64,000 nucleotides of DNA from Chloroflexota bacterium. GTDB taxonomy: Bacteria > Chloroflexota > Anaerolineae > Anaerolineales > UBA4823. The stretch lies in the NCBI GenBank assembly GCA_029782365.1, contig JAKOUW010000017.1:124001-188000 (forward strand), read 5' to 3'. Shown here in pieces: positions 7,985 to 16,632 of this stretch. The notes beneath the pieces are model-generated. The model worked only from the letters and a program-made list of their open reading frames with translations. It was not told the origin of the DNA and did not search any database. How positions within the stretch are numbered: the stretch's first letter is position 1; each line of letters begins with the position of its first letter. A program made the translations under genes and the position numbers.

Positions 7985-9295
7985 ATGGCACGATATTTTG
8001 TCCGGCGCTTGCTAACCATGCTGTTGACCATGTTTATTGTTTCGGTCGCAGTGTTTGGCATTGTGGAAGTTGCCCCGGGAAATGTAGCTCGCAATATGCT
8101 GGGCGCTTTTGCCACTCCGGCCCAGGAAGCGTCCATGGCCAGGCAGCTCGGCCTCACCCGCCCGGTGGTGACGCGCTACATTTCCTGGCTGTTGGGCTCA
8201 GACTGGCAGGCCAGCCCGGTCGTCGGCTACCCACTGACCGAAACGGTCTCGGCGCAGGGGTTGGTGGCCAATTCGCAGCAGTGGTGGGAAGTGCTGCCCA
8301 ACGGCGAACTGGCGCAGTGGACGGTGGATGGAGGCAAGCTGTATAGGCTGGTGCGCCAGCCGGACGGCTCCACCCAAAAAGCGCTGGACGAAAGCAGTTG
8401 GAAAAGCTCGCCGGAGGGCGAAATCTATTTTTGGGGAGTGGATACCAGCAACCACGCGGCGCGCTGGGTCAGGGGCAGCAAAGAGATCGAGTACGATTAC
8501 AACTATTCGGGCTGGGTGCAAAAAACAGATGCCCCCGTCGAGTATATTCCACTCAGTAAGGGCCTGCTGCGCGGCGAAGCCGGCATGTCTCTGCGCTACA
8601 AGGCGCCGGTGTCGGATGTCATTGGGCGGCGCATCTTAAACTCGTTCGTCCTGGCCAGCCTGGCCATGCTCTTTTCCATCCCCACAGCCGTGGCCCTCGG
8701 CCTGCTGGCAGGGTTAAACGAAGGCAAGCTGGTTGACCGCATCATATCGATCGGCGGTCTGATCACTGCCGGCTCGCCGGATTTTGCCACGGGTATTTTG
8801 CTGACCATGGTGTTTGCCATCGGCCTGAAGGTGCTGCCAGGAGCGACGGTGTACACCTCAGAAAACGCCATTTTGAAAGACCCGCGCATGCTGGTACTGC
8901 CGGTGCTGACCGCCAGCCTGGTGGAGATCGGCTATGTGCTGCGCATCACGCGCGCCAGCGTGGTGGAAGTGATGAACAGCATGTACGTGCGAACTGCGAT
9001 TCTGAAGGGGCTGACATACCGCCAGGTGGTCCTGCGCCATGTGCTACGCAATGCCATGATGGCGCCGATCACCGTGATCATGCTGCACATTAACTGGTTC
9101 ATTGGCGGCCTGGTGGTGGTGGAATCGGTCTTCGGCTTTCCAGGCCTGGGCAATTTCATCCTCAATGCGGCTCTGTACAAGGATGTCTATGCCATCGAAG
9201 CCGGGGCGATGGTGTTGATCATCCTGGCCGTCGGCACGCAGTTGGTCGCCGACCTGGTGTACTCGCTGATCAACCCGCGCATCCGCTACGCTTAG
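7985..9295 (+). CDS. DppB-type ABC permease with a ~120-residue extracytoplasmic insert
   Basis: The 436-residue protein has the usual DppB/OppB parts: a first membrane helix (about 8-30), then from about residue 193 the GLLRGEAGMSLRYKAPV loop and the remaining helices ending in the EAA-type cytoplasmic loop and the C-terminal VDLVYSLINPRIRY. Normal members have about 310-340 residues. Here residues 72-192 are an extra segment between helix 1 and helix 2, rich in Trp, Tyr and Asp (QQWWEVLPNGELAQWTVDGG, EGEIYFWGVD). By topology it would lie outside the membrane and could contact the binding protein. GGAG lies eight bases before the ATG. It is followed after eight bases by dppC-like. Confidence 0.92.
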   Translation: MARYFVRRLLTMLLTMFIVSVAVFGIVEVAPGNVARNMLGAFATPAQEASMARQLGLTRPVVTRYISWLLGSDWQASPVVGYPLTETVSAQGLVANSQQWWEVLPNGELAQWTVDGGKLYRLVRQPDGSTQKALDESSWKSSPEGEIYFWGVDTSNHAARWVRGSKEIEYDYNYSGWVQKTDAPVEYIPLSKGLLRGEAGMSLRYKAPVSDVIGRRILNSFVLASLAMLFSIPTAVALGLLAGLNEGKLVDRIISIGGLITAGSPDFATGILLTMVFAIGLKVLPGATVYTSENAILKDPRMLVLPVLTASLVEIGYVLRITRASVVEVMNSMYVRTAILKGLTYRQVVLRHVLRNAMMAPITVIMLHINWFIGGLVVVESVFGFPGLGNFILNAALYKDVYAIEAGAMVLIILAVGTQLVADLVYSLINPRIRYA

Positions 9296-9303
9296 GAGGC
9301 AGC

Positions 9304-10215
9304 ATGGCATCCGGATCGATGACAGGTGCAAGCAAAACAAGCCAACCGCCCTCCGGCTTGCAGGTATGGCTGAAAGACACCGCCAGCGCGCTCAAAGAGC
9401 TGGCTGAGCTGGTGCTGACCTCGCCCACGGCAGTGATCGGCATGCTGATCGTGCTGGCCTGGGTGTTTGTGGCGATTTTTGCGCCTCTGCTCACCCGCTA
9501 CTCGCCGCTCGAGCAGGATTACAAGTTTATTAACAAGCCGCCCAATGCCCAGCATATCCTGGGCACCGATAACCTGGGTCGAGATGTCTGGTCACGCGTG
9601 GCGTACGGGGCTCGCACCATCCTCTCCTTGGGGCCGATCTCAGTCTTTGTGGCTTTCCTGGTGGGGCTGGTGCTGGGCCTGCCGGCTGGATATTACGGCG
9701 GATGGGTGGATGAGGTGGTGATGCGCGTGCTTGACTCGCTCATGGCCTTCCCCACCATTCTGCTGTACATGATTATCATCTCGGCCCTGGGACCTTCACC
9801 AGTCAATGTGGTGATCGCCATCGCCATCGGCGGCTCGCCGGGCATCGCCCGCCTGGTGCGCGCCCTGACGATGGATATCCGCACGCGCGAATATGTCTCA
9901 GCAGCCAAGCTGCGCGGCGACCACGATATCACCATCATGCTGCGTGAGATTCTGCCCAACTGCCGCGGCCCGCTGATCGTGGATTTCCTACTGCGCATCG
10001 GTTACGCCGCCTTCTACATCGGCACGCTGGGCTTCCTGGGCCTGGGCCTGCCGCCGCCGACACCCGATTGGGGCGGTATGGTGCAGGAAGGCCACAGCCG
10101 TATGATCGCCAACATTTGGCCGGTGCTATCAGCCACACTGGCGATTGTCAGCCTGGTGATCGGGCTGAACATGTTCGCCGACGGTCTGCGTGAAGAAAGC
10201 ATGCGCTACCAATAG
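9304..10215 (+). CDS. DppC-type ABC permease
   Basis: The 303-residue protein matches the second permease of peptide/nickel-type ABC importers. There is an N-terminal helix near residues 38-62, the LGTDNLGRDVWSRVAYGAR motif around 80-100, and five further helices. The EAA loop that contacts the ATPases reads REYVSAAKLRGDHD near 196-210. AGGAGG precedes the ATG closely, and the gene sits between dppB-like and the fused ATPase gene with gaps of 8 and 11 bases. It forms the transport channel with its neighbour. Confidence 0.94.
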   Translation: MASGSMTGASKTSQPPSGLQVWLKDTASALKELAELVLTSPTAVIGMLIVLAWVFVAIFAPLLTRYSPLEQDYKFINKPPNAQHILGTDNLGRDVWSRVAYGARTILSLGPISVFVAFLVGLVLGLPAGYYGGWVDEVVMRVLDSLMAFPTILLYMIIISALGPSPVNVVIAIAIGGSPGIARLVRALTMDIRTREYVSAAKLRGDHDITIMLREILPNCRGPLIVDFLLRIGYAAFYIGTLGFLGLGLPPPTPDWGGMVQEGHSRMIANIWPVLSATLAIVSLVIGLNMFADGLREESMRYQ

Positions 10216-10226
10216 AGGAGGCAGTT

Positions 10227-12314
10227 ATGGATCAAACCCAACTCACGTATGAGGCCTCCTCGTCGCCTGTGCTGCAGGTGCGCAGCCTGGCCGTCGCGTA
10301 CAAAACGCGCAAGCGCGAAATCGACGCAGTGCGCGACGTTTCATTCGAGATCTACCGCGGCGAGAACCTGGGCCTGGTGGGCGAATCGGGCTGCGGTAAA
10401 AGCACCGTGGCTTTCTCGATCGTCAATTTCCTGGGCTCGAACGGCCGCGTGCGTCACGGCGATATCCTATTCAAAGGCGAACAACTGCGAGGACGGCCTG
10501 AAAATGAACTGCGCAAACTGCGCGGCTCGGATATATCCATGGTCTACCAGGAACCGATGTCGGCGCTCAACCCCTCCATGCGCATCCAGGATCAGATGGC
10601 CGAGAGCCTGGTCACCCACCGCGGCTATTCTGTCAAGCAGGCCTACGGTGAATCGCTGGAAATGCTCAAGAGAGTGTACATGCCTGACGCCGAAGGCGTG
10701 ATGCGCCGCTTTCCTCACCAGCTTTCGGGCGGTCAGCAGCAGCGCGTGCTGATCGGCATGGCCATGTTGAACAATCCCTCTTTGCTAATCATGGATGAGC
10801 CGACCACTGCGTTGGATGTGACGGTGGAGGCCGCTGTGCTCGACCTGATCGCCGAGCTGCAGCAGAAATACCAGACGGCGGCCCTGTATATCAGCCATAA
10901 CCTGGGGGTGGTGGCGCGCGTCTCGCACAAAGTGGCGGTGATGTACGCCGGCGAGATCGTCGAAATCTCGGCCGCCAGCAGTATCTTCCACAGCCCGATG
11001 CACCCCTATACCATGGGTTTGATGCGCTGTCTGCCGGATGTGGACGCCCCGAAAGGCACCCGCACCCTGCACCCAATCCGAGGGCGCGTGCCATCACCAG
11101 CCAACCTGCCGCCCGGCTGCATCTTTGCGCCGCGCTGCGACCTGGCTATCCCCGAATGCTTCCTTCAGCACCCTGCCCTGGAGGAAATCATCCCTGGTCA
11201 CCAGGTGCGCTGCCTGCGAGCGAGCGAGTGGAGCAATACCGGCCGCCTGTGGCAGCCGGCGGCTGAAGAGACCAGCGAACCTTGCCCCGAGCGCAGCCAG
11301 GAAGACGGTCAGACCGTGCTGAATGTATCCAATGCCCGCGTCTATTATCCCGTACCGTTCAAAACGGTCTCCGGCCTGTTTGGCCTGGAAAAACGCCAGT
11401 ACGTACGCGCCTCGGATGATGTCAGTTTCAATGTGAAACGCGGCCGCACCCTGGGCATTGTGGGCGAATCGGGCTGCGGCAAGAGCACCATCGCCAAGGC
11501 GATTGTCGGCCTGGAGCCGGTGTACGGCGGCAAGCTGGAATTCCTGAACGTGGATATCTCCACAACGCTCAGCAAGCGCGCTATCGACACCATCCGCGAT
11601 CTGCAGATGGTTTTCCAGGATCCCAATGGGGTGCTTAACCCCTCGTACACTGTCGGCGACCAGATCGCCTTTTCGCTGCGCCGCTTCCAAACAGTGTCGC
11701 CGCACCAGGTGAAAGACGAAGTCGCTCGCCTGCTGCGGGCGGTAAAGCTGGATGAAAGCTACTATAACCGCCTGCCGCGCCAGTTGAGCGGCGGCGAGAA
11801 ACAGCGCGTGGGCATCGCCCGCGCCATCGCCACCAACCCGGCGATGGTGGTGTGTGATGAGCCAGTTTCGGCGCTGGATGTGTCCGTCCAGGCAGCCGTC
11901 CTCAACCTGCTGTTGGAAATCCAGAACACGCGCAACACCACCATGATCCTCATCTCGCATGACCTGAGCTCGGTGCGCTTTTTCTCAGATGAAGTCGCCG
12001 TGATGTACCTGGGGCGAATTGTGGAGATCGGCCCATGCGAGTCTATTTACAGCCCACCCAACCACCCCTACACCACCGCCCTGCTGGCGGCGGTGCCGCG
12101 GCCCGATCCGGATGTGGAGCCGTCCAAGGTGCGCCTGAGCGGACGAGTGCCCAGCGCCGTCAACCCACCGACTGGCTGCCGCTTCCACACGCGCTGCCCG
12201 GTGAAAATCGGGAAGATTTGCGAAGAGCAAGAACCGCCATGCCGCGATTTAGGCGGCGGACACCTGATCTACTGCCACCTGAACGAGGAGCAGTTGTACC
12301 AACCACCGAATTAA
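10227..12314 (+). CDS. Fused DppD-DppF ABC transporter ATPase
   Basis: The 695-residue protein contains two complete ATPase modules in one chain, like GsiA-type fusions. The first has Walker A GESGCGKST near residue 55, signature LSGGQQQRV near 170 and Walker B LLIMDEPTTALD near 190. The second repeats these (GESGCGKSTIAKAI near 415, LSGGEKQRVGIARAI near 520, VVCDEPVSALD near 545). Each is followed by the oligopeptide/dipeptide C-terminal domain with its Cys cluster (GCIFAPRCDLAIPEC and GCRFHTRCPVKIGKIC), the segment that can hold an Fe-S cluster in some homologues. It powers the importer formed by the two permeases just upstream. GAGGAGG precedes the ATG. Confidence 0.95.
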   Translation: MDQTQLTYEASSSPVLQVRSLAVAYKTRKREIDAVRDVSFEIYRGENLGLVGESGCGKSTVAFSIVNFLGSNGRVRHGDILFKGEQLRGRPENELRKLRGSDISMVYQEPMSALNPSMRIQDQMAESLVTHRGYSVKQAYGESLEMLKRVYMPDAEGVMRRFPHQLSGGQQQRVLIGMAMLNNPSLLIMDEPTTALDVTVEAAVLDLIAELQQKYQTAALYISHNLGVVARVSHKVAVMYAGEIVEISAASSIFHSPMHPYTMGLMRCLPDVDAPKGTRTLHPIRGRVPSPANLPPGCIFAPRCDLAIPECFLQHPALEEIIPGHQVRCLRASEWSNTGRLWQPAAEETSEPCPERSQEDGQTVLNVSNARVYYPVPFKTVSGLFGLEKRQYVRASDDVSFNVKRGRTLGIVGESGCGKSTIAKAIVGLEPVYGGKLEFLNVDISTTLSKRAIDTIRDLQMVFQDPNGVLNPSYTVGDQIAFSLRRFQTVSPHQVKDEVARLLRAVKLDESYYNRLPRQLSGGEKQRVGIARAIATNPAMVVCDEPVSALDVSVQAAVLNLLLEIQNTRNTTMILISHDLSSVRFFSDEVAVMYLGRIVEIGPCESIYSPPNHPYTTALLAAVPRPDPDVEPSKVRLSGRVPSAVNPPTGCRFHTRCPVKIGKICEEQEPPCRDLGGGHLIYCHLNEEQLYQPPN

Positions 12315-12327
12315 GGAGACCACCCCA

Positions 12328-13572
12328 ATGCACGACGAAGAGCTGTTCTTTATGCGCGCCCCCTGGCAATTCGACCCTGATTTCCAGCGGTCCGAACGCA
12401 CTGGCGATGAGCTGGGTTTTGAAACCCGCGCCCTGCACGCCGGCTTCCGGCCGGAAGGCAGCCTGGAGCGCTTTCGCACTTTTGCCCCGCCGATCATCCC
12501 CTCGATGACTTACCCGTACGAGTGCTTCGACAAAATTCCCTACCCGGTGTACGGACGCACCAAGACACCAACCGCCGATATTTTGGAGCAGCGGCTGGCA
12601 GCGCTGGAAGGCGGCGAAGCAGCGGTCACTGCCGCATCAGGTTCGCAAGCTTTGTTCAACCTGATCTTCACCATCGCCCGCCCCGGGGACAATATCGTCA
12701 CCTCATTGAACATCTTTGGCGAAGGCTACAAGCAGGCTGCTTCGATCTTCCCCGAGCGCTGTGGGGTGCAGTTCCGTTTCGTGGATGATCCAGCCTGCCA
12801 GGAATCGTGGGATAAAGAAATCGACGCCCGCACCAAACTTGTGTGGGTGGAAACGCCCTCCAATCCAACTCTGTTCGTCACCGATATCAGGGCGGTGGCC
12901 GACGTGGCCCACGCGCACAGAGTTCCGCTGATGGTGGACAATACCACCGTCACAGCCGCGCTGCAGCAGCCGCTCCAGTTGGGCGCAGATATCGTCCTGC
13001 TCAGCGTCACCAAATTCCTGTCAGGCAACGCCACCGTTTTAGGCGGCGCCATCGTTGGGCCGCTGGATTTGACCGAGGATATCCGCTGGAACACCACCGA
13101 ATTTGTCGGGGCGATCATGCAGCCCTTCGATTCCTGGCTGACCCTGCAGTACCTGGAAACCCTCAGTCTGCGCATGCGCCGCCACAGCGACAATGCGCAA
13201 ATGATTGCTGAATTTCTGGAACAGCACCCCAAGGTAAGCCGCGTGAATTATACGGGCCTGGCCAGCCACCCGCAGGCGGCCCTGGCGCGCCGCCAGATGA
13301 AAGGCGGCGGCGGTATGCTCTCATTTGTAGTGCCCGGCGGCATTCCCTCAGCCCGCACCGTGATGGACAGCTTCCAACTGGTGATTCACGCCGTGACTTT
13401 TGGCACCAGCCGCACCATCTGCATGCACCCGCGCACCATCACCCACGAGCACATGACCCAGGCTGAGCGCGATAAAGCCGGCATCGATGACGGGTTGATC
13501 CGCCTGTCGGTCGGGTTGGAAGACCCTAACGACCTGATCACCGATCTCGACCAGGCGCTCAGCAAGCTGTAA
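12328..13572 (+). CDS. Cys/Met metabolism PLP-dependent enzyme
   Basis: The 414-residue protein belongs to the trans-sulfuration family (cystathionine gamma-synthase, methionine gamma-lyase, O-acylhomoserine sulfhydrylase). Visible markers are YGRTKTPT near 75-82, ASGSQALF near 103-110, Asp204 in the PLP-pyridine motif VDNT, and the Schiff-base Lys229 in LSVTKFLSG. The C-terminal RLSVGLEDPNDLITDLDQAL is typical. Family members cannot be told apart reliably by eye. In this methyl-transfer island it could use homocysteine or methionine, or an amino-acid product released after demethylation. An AAGGAG site lies before the ATG, 13 bases after the ABC ATPase gene. Confidence 0.9.
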   Translation: MHDEELFFMRAPWQFDPDFQRSERTGDELGFETRALHAGFRPEGSLERFRTFAPPIIPSMTYPYECFDKIPYPVYGRTKTPTADILEQRLAALEGGEAAVTAASGSQALFNLIFTIARPGDNIVTSLNIFGEGYKQAASIFPERCGVQFRFVDDPACQESWDKEIDARTKLVWVETPSNPTLFVTDIRAVADVAHAHRVPLMVDNTTVTAALQQPLQLGADIVLLSVTKFLSGNATVLGGAIVGPLDLTEDIRWNTTEFVGAIMQPFDSWLTLQYLETLSLRMRRHSDNAQMIAEFLEQHPKVSRVNYTGLASHPQAALARRQMKGGGGMLSFVVPGGIPSARTVMDSFQLVIHAVTFGTSRTICMHPRTITHEHMTQAERDKAGIDDGLIRLSVGLEDPNDLITDLDQALSKL

Positions 13573-13757
13573 AGTAAGCGCAGACGCCTGATGGAAGAGG
13601 TATCCCGTTGAAAGGAAACCGGGCGGCTCAGCCATCCACTGCATAATGGGACGAACCTGTGTAACTTCCGAGGGGCTGTGGCGCACTGCAGACCAACCGC
13701 CAGCGGCAATATTGACTAACAGAAGGTCGCAAAAATTTTGGAAGGAGAGCTGCCCTC
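13573..13757 (+). other. 185-base intergenic leader, no recognised element
   Basis: The gap between the Cys/Met enzyme and the racemase-like gene can form short helices, for example CCCG/CGGG near 13605-13625 and GATGG/CCATC around it. It contains no T-run terminator. It was compared from memory with common riboswitch cores (SAM, cobalamin, glycine, tetrahydrofolate) and none fits. Confidence 0.3.
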
Positions 13758-14564
13758 ATGATAAACGGAGATCACGATCAGGGCATTCGCCGAATTACCG
13801 CCCGTCCGAACCGCAGAGCCTACGGCATGGGGTTGGGCGTCATCCTGCTGGACGATGTTTACCCTGGCTTCCCAGGGGATGTGCGCAATGCCAGCGCCTA
13901 CCCCTTCCCCATCCAGTACGAGATCGCCGCCGGCGTGGATATCCACCGCCTGGTTGTGGAAGAAGATAAATCGCCCTGCCTGGAGCCGCTGCTGCGCGCC
14001 GCGCGCCGCCTGGAGGAGCTGGGCTGCCGGGCGATCATCGGTGAATGTGGTTACTTTGCCTATTTCCAGCGCCAGGTGGCGGCGGCGGTGGATGTGCCGG
14101 TCTTCCTTTCGAGCTTACTGCAGGTGCCTTTTGCCCAACAGCTCCTCGGCCCGGACAAGGTGGTGGGCGTGTTGATGGCCAACTGCGCTTACCTCACCGA
14201 GCAGCACCTACAGGCCGTGGGCATCCAAACCGGCGCGCCGGGCAACCAAACCGCAGGCGTGGTCTTTGGCGGCGCGCTGGAGGGTTTGCGCTGCCCAGAG
14301 TTCGACCATCTGTGGACAGGCGGCCTGCGCAGCGACCCACCCTCCGCCGACTATGCCAAAGCCGAAGCCGAGTTCGTCGCTGTCGCCAGCGATTTTCACC
14401 GCCAGCATCCCAACATGGGCGCCATGGTGCTCGAATGCACTGGTTTTCCGCCCTTTGCCCGCGCCTTGCAACGGGTCATCGATATCCCCATTTTTAGCTG
14501 GGGCACCTTGATGGACTATGCCTTTTCTGTCGTGGTGCACCGCGATTATTACGGTCATGTTTGA
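13758..14564 (+). CDS. Aspartate/glutamate racemase-superfamily protein
   Basis: The 268-residue protein resembles the Asp/Glu/hydantoin racemase superfamily, whose members use two cysteines, one in each half. Candidate pairs are Cys97 in IIGECGYF and Cys227 in MVLECTGF, each in the expected position at the end of a beta strand. The N-terminus has GLGVILLDDVYPGFPGDV, reminiscent of substrate-loop regions. The reaction could be racemisation or a related lyase step on an amino acid or hydantoin; substrate unknown. It sits nine bases before the second MttB-family gene, so it probably acts in the same pathway. GGAAGGAG lies upstream of the ATG. Confidence 0.75.
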   Translation: MINGDHDQGIRRITARPNRRAYGMGLGVILLDDVYPGFPGDVRNASAYPFPIQYEIAAGVDIHRLVVEEDKSPCLEPLLRAARRLEELGCRAIIGECGYFAYFQRQVAAAVDVPVFLSSLLQVPFAQQLLGPDKVVGVLMANCAYLTEQHLQAVGIQTGAPGNQTAGVVFGGALEGLRCPEFDHLWTGGLRSDPPSADYAKAEAEFVAVASDFHRQHPNMGAMVLECTGFPPFARALQRVIDIPIFSWGTLMDYAFSVVVHRDYYGHV

Positions 14565-14573
14565 GAGGACAAT

Positions 14574-16031
14574 ATGATTATTTCCAGCCATGCCGCACAA
14601 CCTGAAGCGGCCCAAGCGCCTGCGTTCCAGGTGCTGAATTCAACACAGTGCGAACAGTTGTACCTGGCTACTTTAGAATGCCTGGAAAAAGTGGGGGTGA
14701 TGGTGCAGAACGCCGAAGGCCGCAGCCTGCTGGCGGATGCCGGCGCCGAAATCAGCGGCGAGATCGTGCACATCCCGCGCAGAATCGTCGAAGATGCGCT
14801 CAAGCTGGCGCCGCGTTCTTTCAGCATCTGGGGGCGTTCAGGCCGAGAGATGCACATCGCCCAGGGCGAAGTCAACTTCGGCCCTGGCCCGACCTGCACC
14901 TACTTTAATGATCCGTTCAGCGGCGAGCGGCGCAGGGCGCGGCGCGGCGACGCCGGGCTGACAGCCAAAGTTTGCGACGCGCTGCCGCAAATCGATTATG
15001 TCATGGGTCTCAGCCTGTTTGATGATGTGACCCCGGTGCTTTCGCCGGTGTACGAGTTCGCCGAGAGCCTGCGCAACACCAGCAAGCCGATCATCGCCTG
15101 GGCCAATACCCCCGCCACCCTGCAGGCGATTTACCGCATGGCGGTTTTCACCGCCGGCGGCGAAGATGCTCTGCGCCAGCGGCCGAATTTCATGTTCTTC
15201 ACCACCTATGAATCGCCGCTCAAACTGGCGCACGACCCGGTTGCCAACCTGCTGTGGGCGGCCGAACACAGCATCCCCTCCATATGCCTGGGCGGGCCGA
15301 CCGTGGGCTCGGAGTCGCCGTTCAGCGGGGCGTCTGCCCTGGTGCTGCACCTGGCGCCGGTGCTGGGCGCCCTGGCGATGGTGCAGCTCAAGCAGCCGGG
15401 GGCAGCTTTCGTCTCGGGCGGAGTGCCGAGCATGATGGATGTGCACTCTGGGCGCCCGGCATACGGCTCGCCAGAGATGAGCCTGCACTCGGCCGCCGCC
15501 TCCGATTTATCGCGCTGGCTGGGCTTGCCTTTCATGGGCACGGCCGGCGCCTCAGAGAGCAAACTGGTGGATCTACAAGCCGGCATCGAGGCTTCAATCC
15601 AGGTGCTGCTGTCAGCGCTCAGTGGGCCTTCGCTGGTGCACGATATTGGTTTTTTGGACTGCGCCGATATTGGCTCCGTGACCTACCTGGTCGTGGTGGA
15701 TGAGATCATCAGTATGACCCGCCGATTGATGCGCGGCATCACCGTCAAACCAGAGACCCTCATGCTCGATCTGATCGAGAAAGTGGGCCCGGGGGGCTCG
15801 TTTCTCAGCCAGGCCAGGTCGGCCGCCCTGTGCCGCGCCGAAGCCTGGGTGCCGACAGTTATGGAACGCTCTGCATATAGCATCTGGGAGAAGAAAGGCT
15901 GTAAGACCAGCCAGGAGCTGGCCCAGGAAAAGCTGATCAAGATATTAAATACCCACCAACCCGCACCTCTGCCAGCCGGCGCCTGGGAGCAGTTCGAACA
16001 GATCTTGCAGGAGATGGAAGCAGCGATCTGA
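14574..16031 (+). CDS. MttB-family corrinoid-dependent methyltransferase, non-pyrrolysine (copy 2)
   Basis: This second MttB-superfamily protein has 485 residues and an uninterrupted frame with no TAG codon. It shares the overall plan with copy 1, for example LYLATLECLEKVGVMVQ at the N-terminus, TSKPIIAWANTP in the middle and GTAGASESKLVDLQAG near residue 325, but the two differ widely, so different substrates are likely. Both could load the single corrinoid protein of the island. GAGAGGAC precedes the ATG, nine bases after the racemase-like gene. Two methyltransferases with one importer suggest sequential removal of methyl groups, or two related substrates; this is inference. Confidence 0.9.
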   Translation: MIISSHAAQPEAAQAPAFQVLNSTQCEQLYLATLECLEKVGVMVQNAEGRSLLADAGAEISGEIVHIPRRIVEDALKLAPRSFSIWGRSGREMHIAQGEVNFGPGPTCTYFNDPFSGERRRARRGDAGLTAKVCDALPQIDYVMGLSLFDDVTPVLSPVYEFAESLRNTSKPIIAWANTPATLQAIYRMAVFTAGGEDALRQRPNFMFFTTYESPLKLAHDPVANLLWAAEHSIPSICLGGPTVGSESPFSGASALVLHLAPVLGALAMVQLKQPGAAFVSGGVPSMMDVHSGRPAYGSPEMSLHSAAASDLSRWLGLPFMGTAGASESKLVDLQAGIEASIQVLLSALSGPSLVHDIGFLDCADIGSVTYLVVVDEIISMTRRLMRGITVKPETLMLDLIEKVGPGGSFLSQARSAALCRAEAWVPTVMERSAYSIWEKKGCKTSQELAQEKLIKILNTHQPAPLPAGAWEQFEQILQEMEAAI

Positions 16032-16045
16032 ACGATCTCGGCAGG

Positions 16046-16504
16046 TCAGCTCCGGCCCAGCACCTTCATGATATCTCTCATCCGGTGATCGGCCGAGTGA
16101 CCATCCAGATCATACGGCCACGCCGGCTGGCGATCCCTGGCATTGAACCAGCTTTCTGGAGCCTGGCGTAAAGCCTCCAGCACATCCATATGCACCTGCC
16201 GGTGCCAGGCCAGCACTTCCTGCGGCGATCGGTCGCGCCACAGCATGTACACATAATGATTGCCGTCTGTTATGTTCAAGCCGCGTTCTTCCAGCGGTTT
16301 GCGCTGACGGCGCACCGAGCGGGCCACATCGGCTTTCCAATGGGTGATATGCGCCAGGGCATCTTTCACCGTCCAGGGTTCCTTGGTCTCCGAGCGCGGC
16401 ACCGGCAGCGCCCATTGGTCCGCGCTGAGGCCAGACACCAGGCTGTCCAGCTTTTCGAATTCGCGCACGGTTCGCTCGATCACTTCTTCACGTGTATGAA
16501 TCAT
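16046..16504 (-). CDS. DinB-like / maleylpyruvate isomerase N-terminal-type protein
   Basis: The 152-residue protein looks like the DinB four-helix superfamily, close to ClbS/DfsB or mycothiol-dependent maleylpyruvate isomerase N-terminal domains. It has an opening helix (REEVIERTVREFEKLDSLV), a WTVKDALAHITHWKAD stretch at about 51-66 with the first His of the typical metal triad, and a later DGHSADHRMRDI with two His. Function is not assigned; the superfamily includes thiol transferases and metal enzymes. A reading frame begins seven codons earlier at TTG, but AAAGGA lies well placed for ATG 16504. It is convergent with the second MttB gene. Confidence 0.7.
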   Translation of the reverse strand: MIHTREEVIERTVREFEKLDSLVSGLSADQWALPVPRSETKEPWTVKDALAHITHWKADVARSVRRQRKPLEERGLNITDGNHYVYMLWRDRSPQEVLAWHRQVHMDVLEALRQAPESWFNARDRQPAWPYDLDGHSADHRMRDIMKVLGRS

Positions 16505-16573
16505 CGCGTTTTTTCCTTTCGTCAATTATACACGAGTGACTGTGGACAACGCGGCCTCAATACCAAAAGCAAA

Positions 16574-16603
16574 CCGGGCTGGTCATTTTCGACCAGCCCG
16601 GCA
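16574..16603 (-). terminator. Intrinsic terminator after the CxxCH secreted-protein gene
   Basis: CCGGGCTGGTC and GACCAGCCCGG form a perfect 11-bp stem with a 6-base loop. On the minus strand it is followed by TTTGCTTTT. It is 29 bases past the stop of the 16633-17658 gene. Its core resembles the hairpin at 6369-6404 (GGGCTGGTC/GACCAGCCC). Confidence 0.75.
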
Positions 16604-16632
16604 AGTTTTCTCAGAAATCGGGCCGTTGGCGT

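Noticed and set aside
13573..13700. Hammerhead ribozyme or SAM riboswitch
   Set aside because: A CTGATGG...GAAA string and a GAAACCGGG string look suggestive, but the needed helices and conserved core bases are missing.
6435..16031. Pyrrolysine-encoding MttB genes
   Set aside because: Both MttB-family frames run through without an in-frame TAG, and no pylT or pyl genes are seen, so they are the non-pyrrolysine type.
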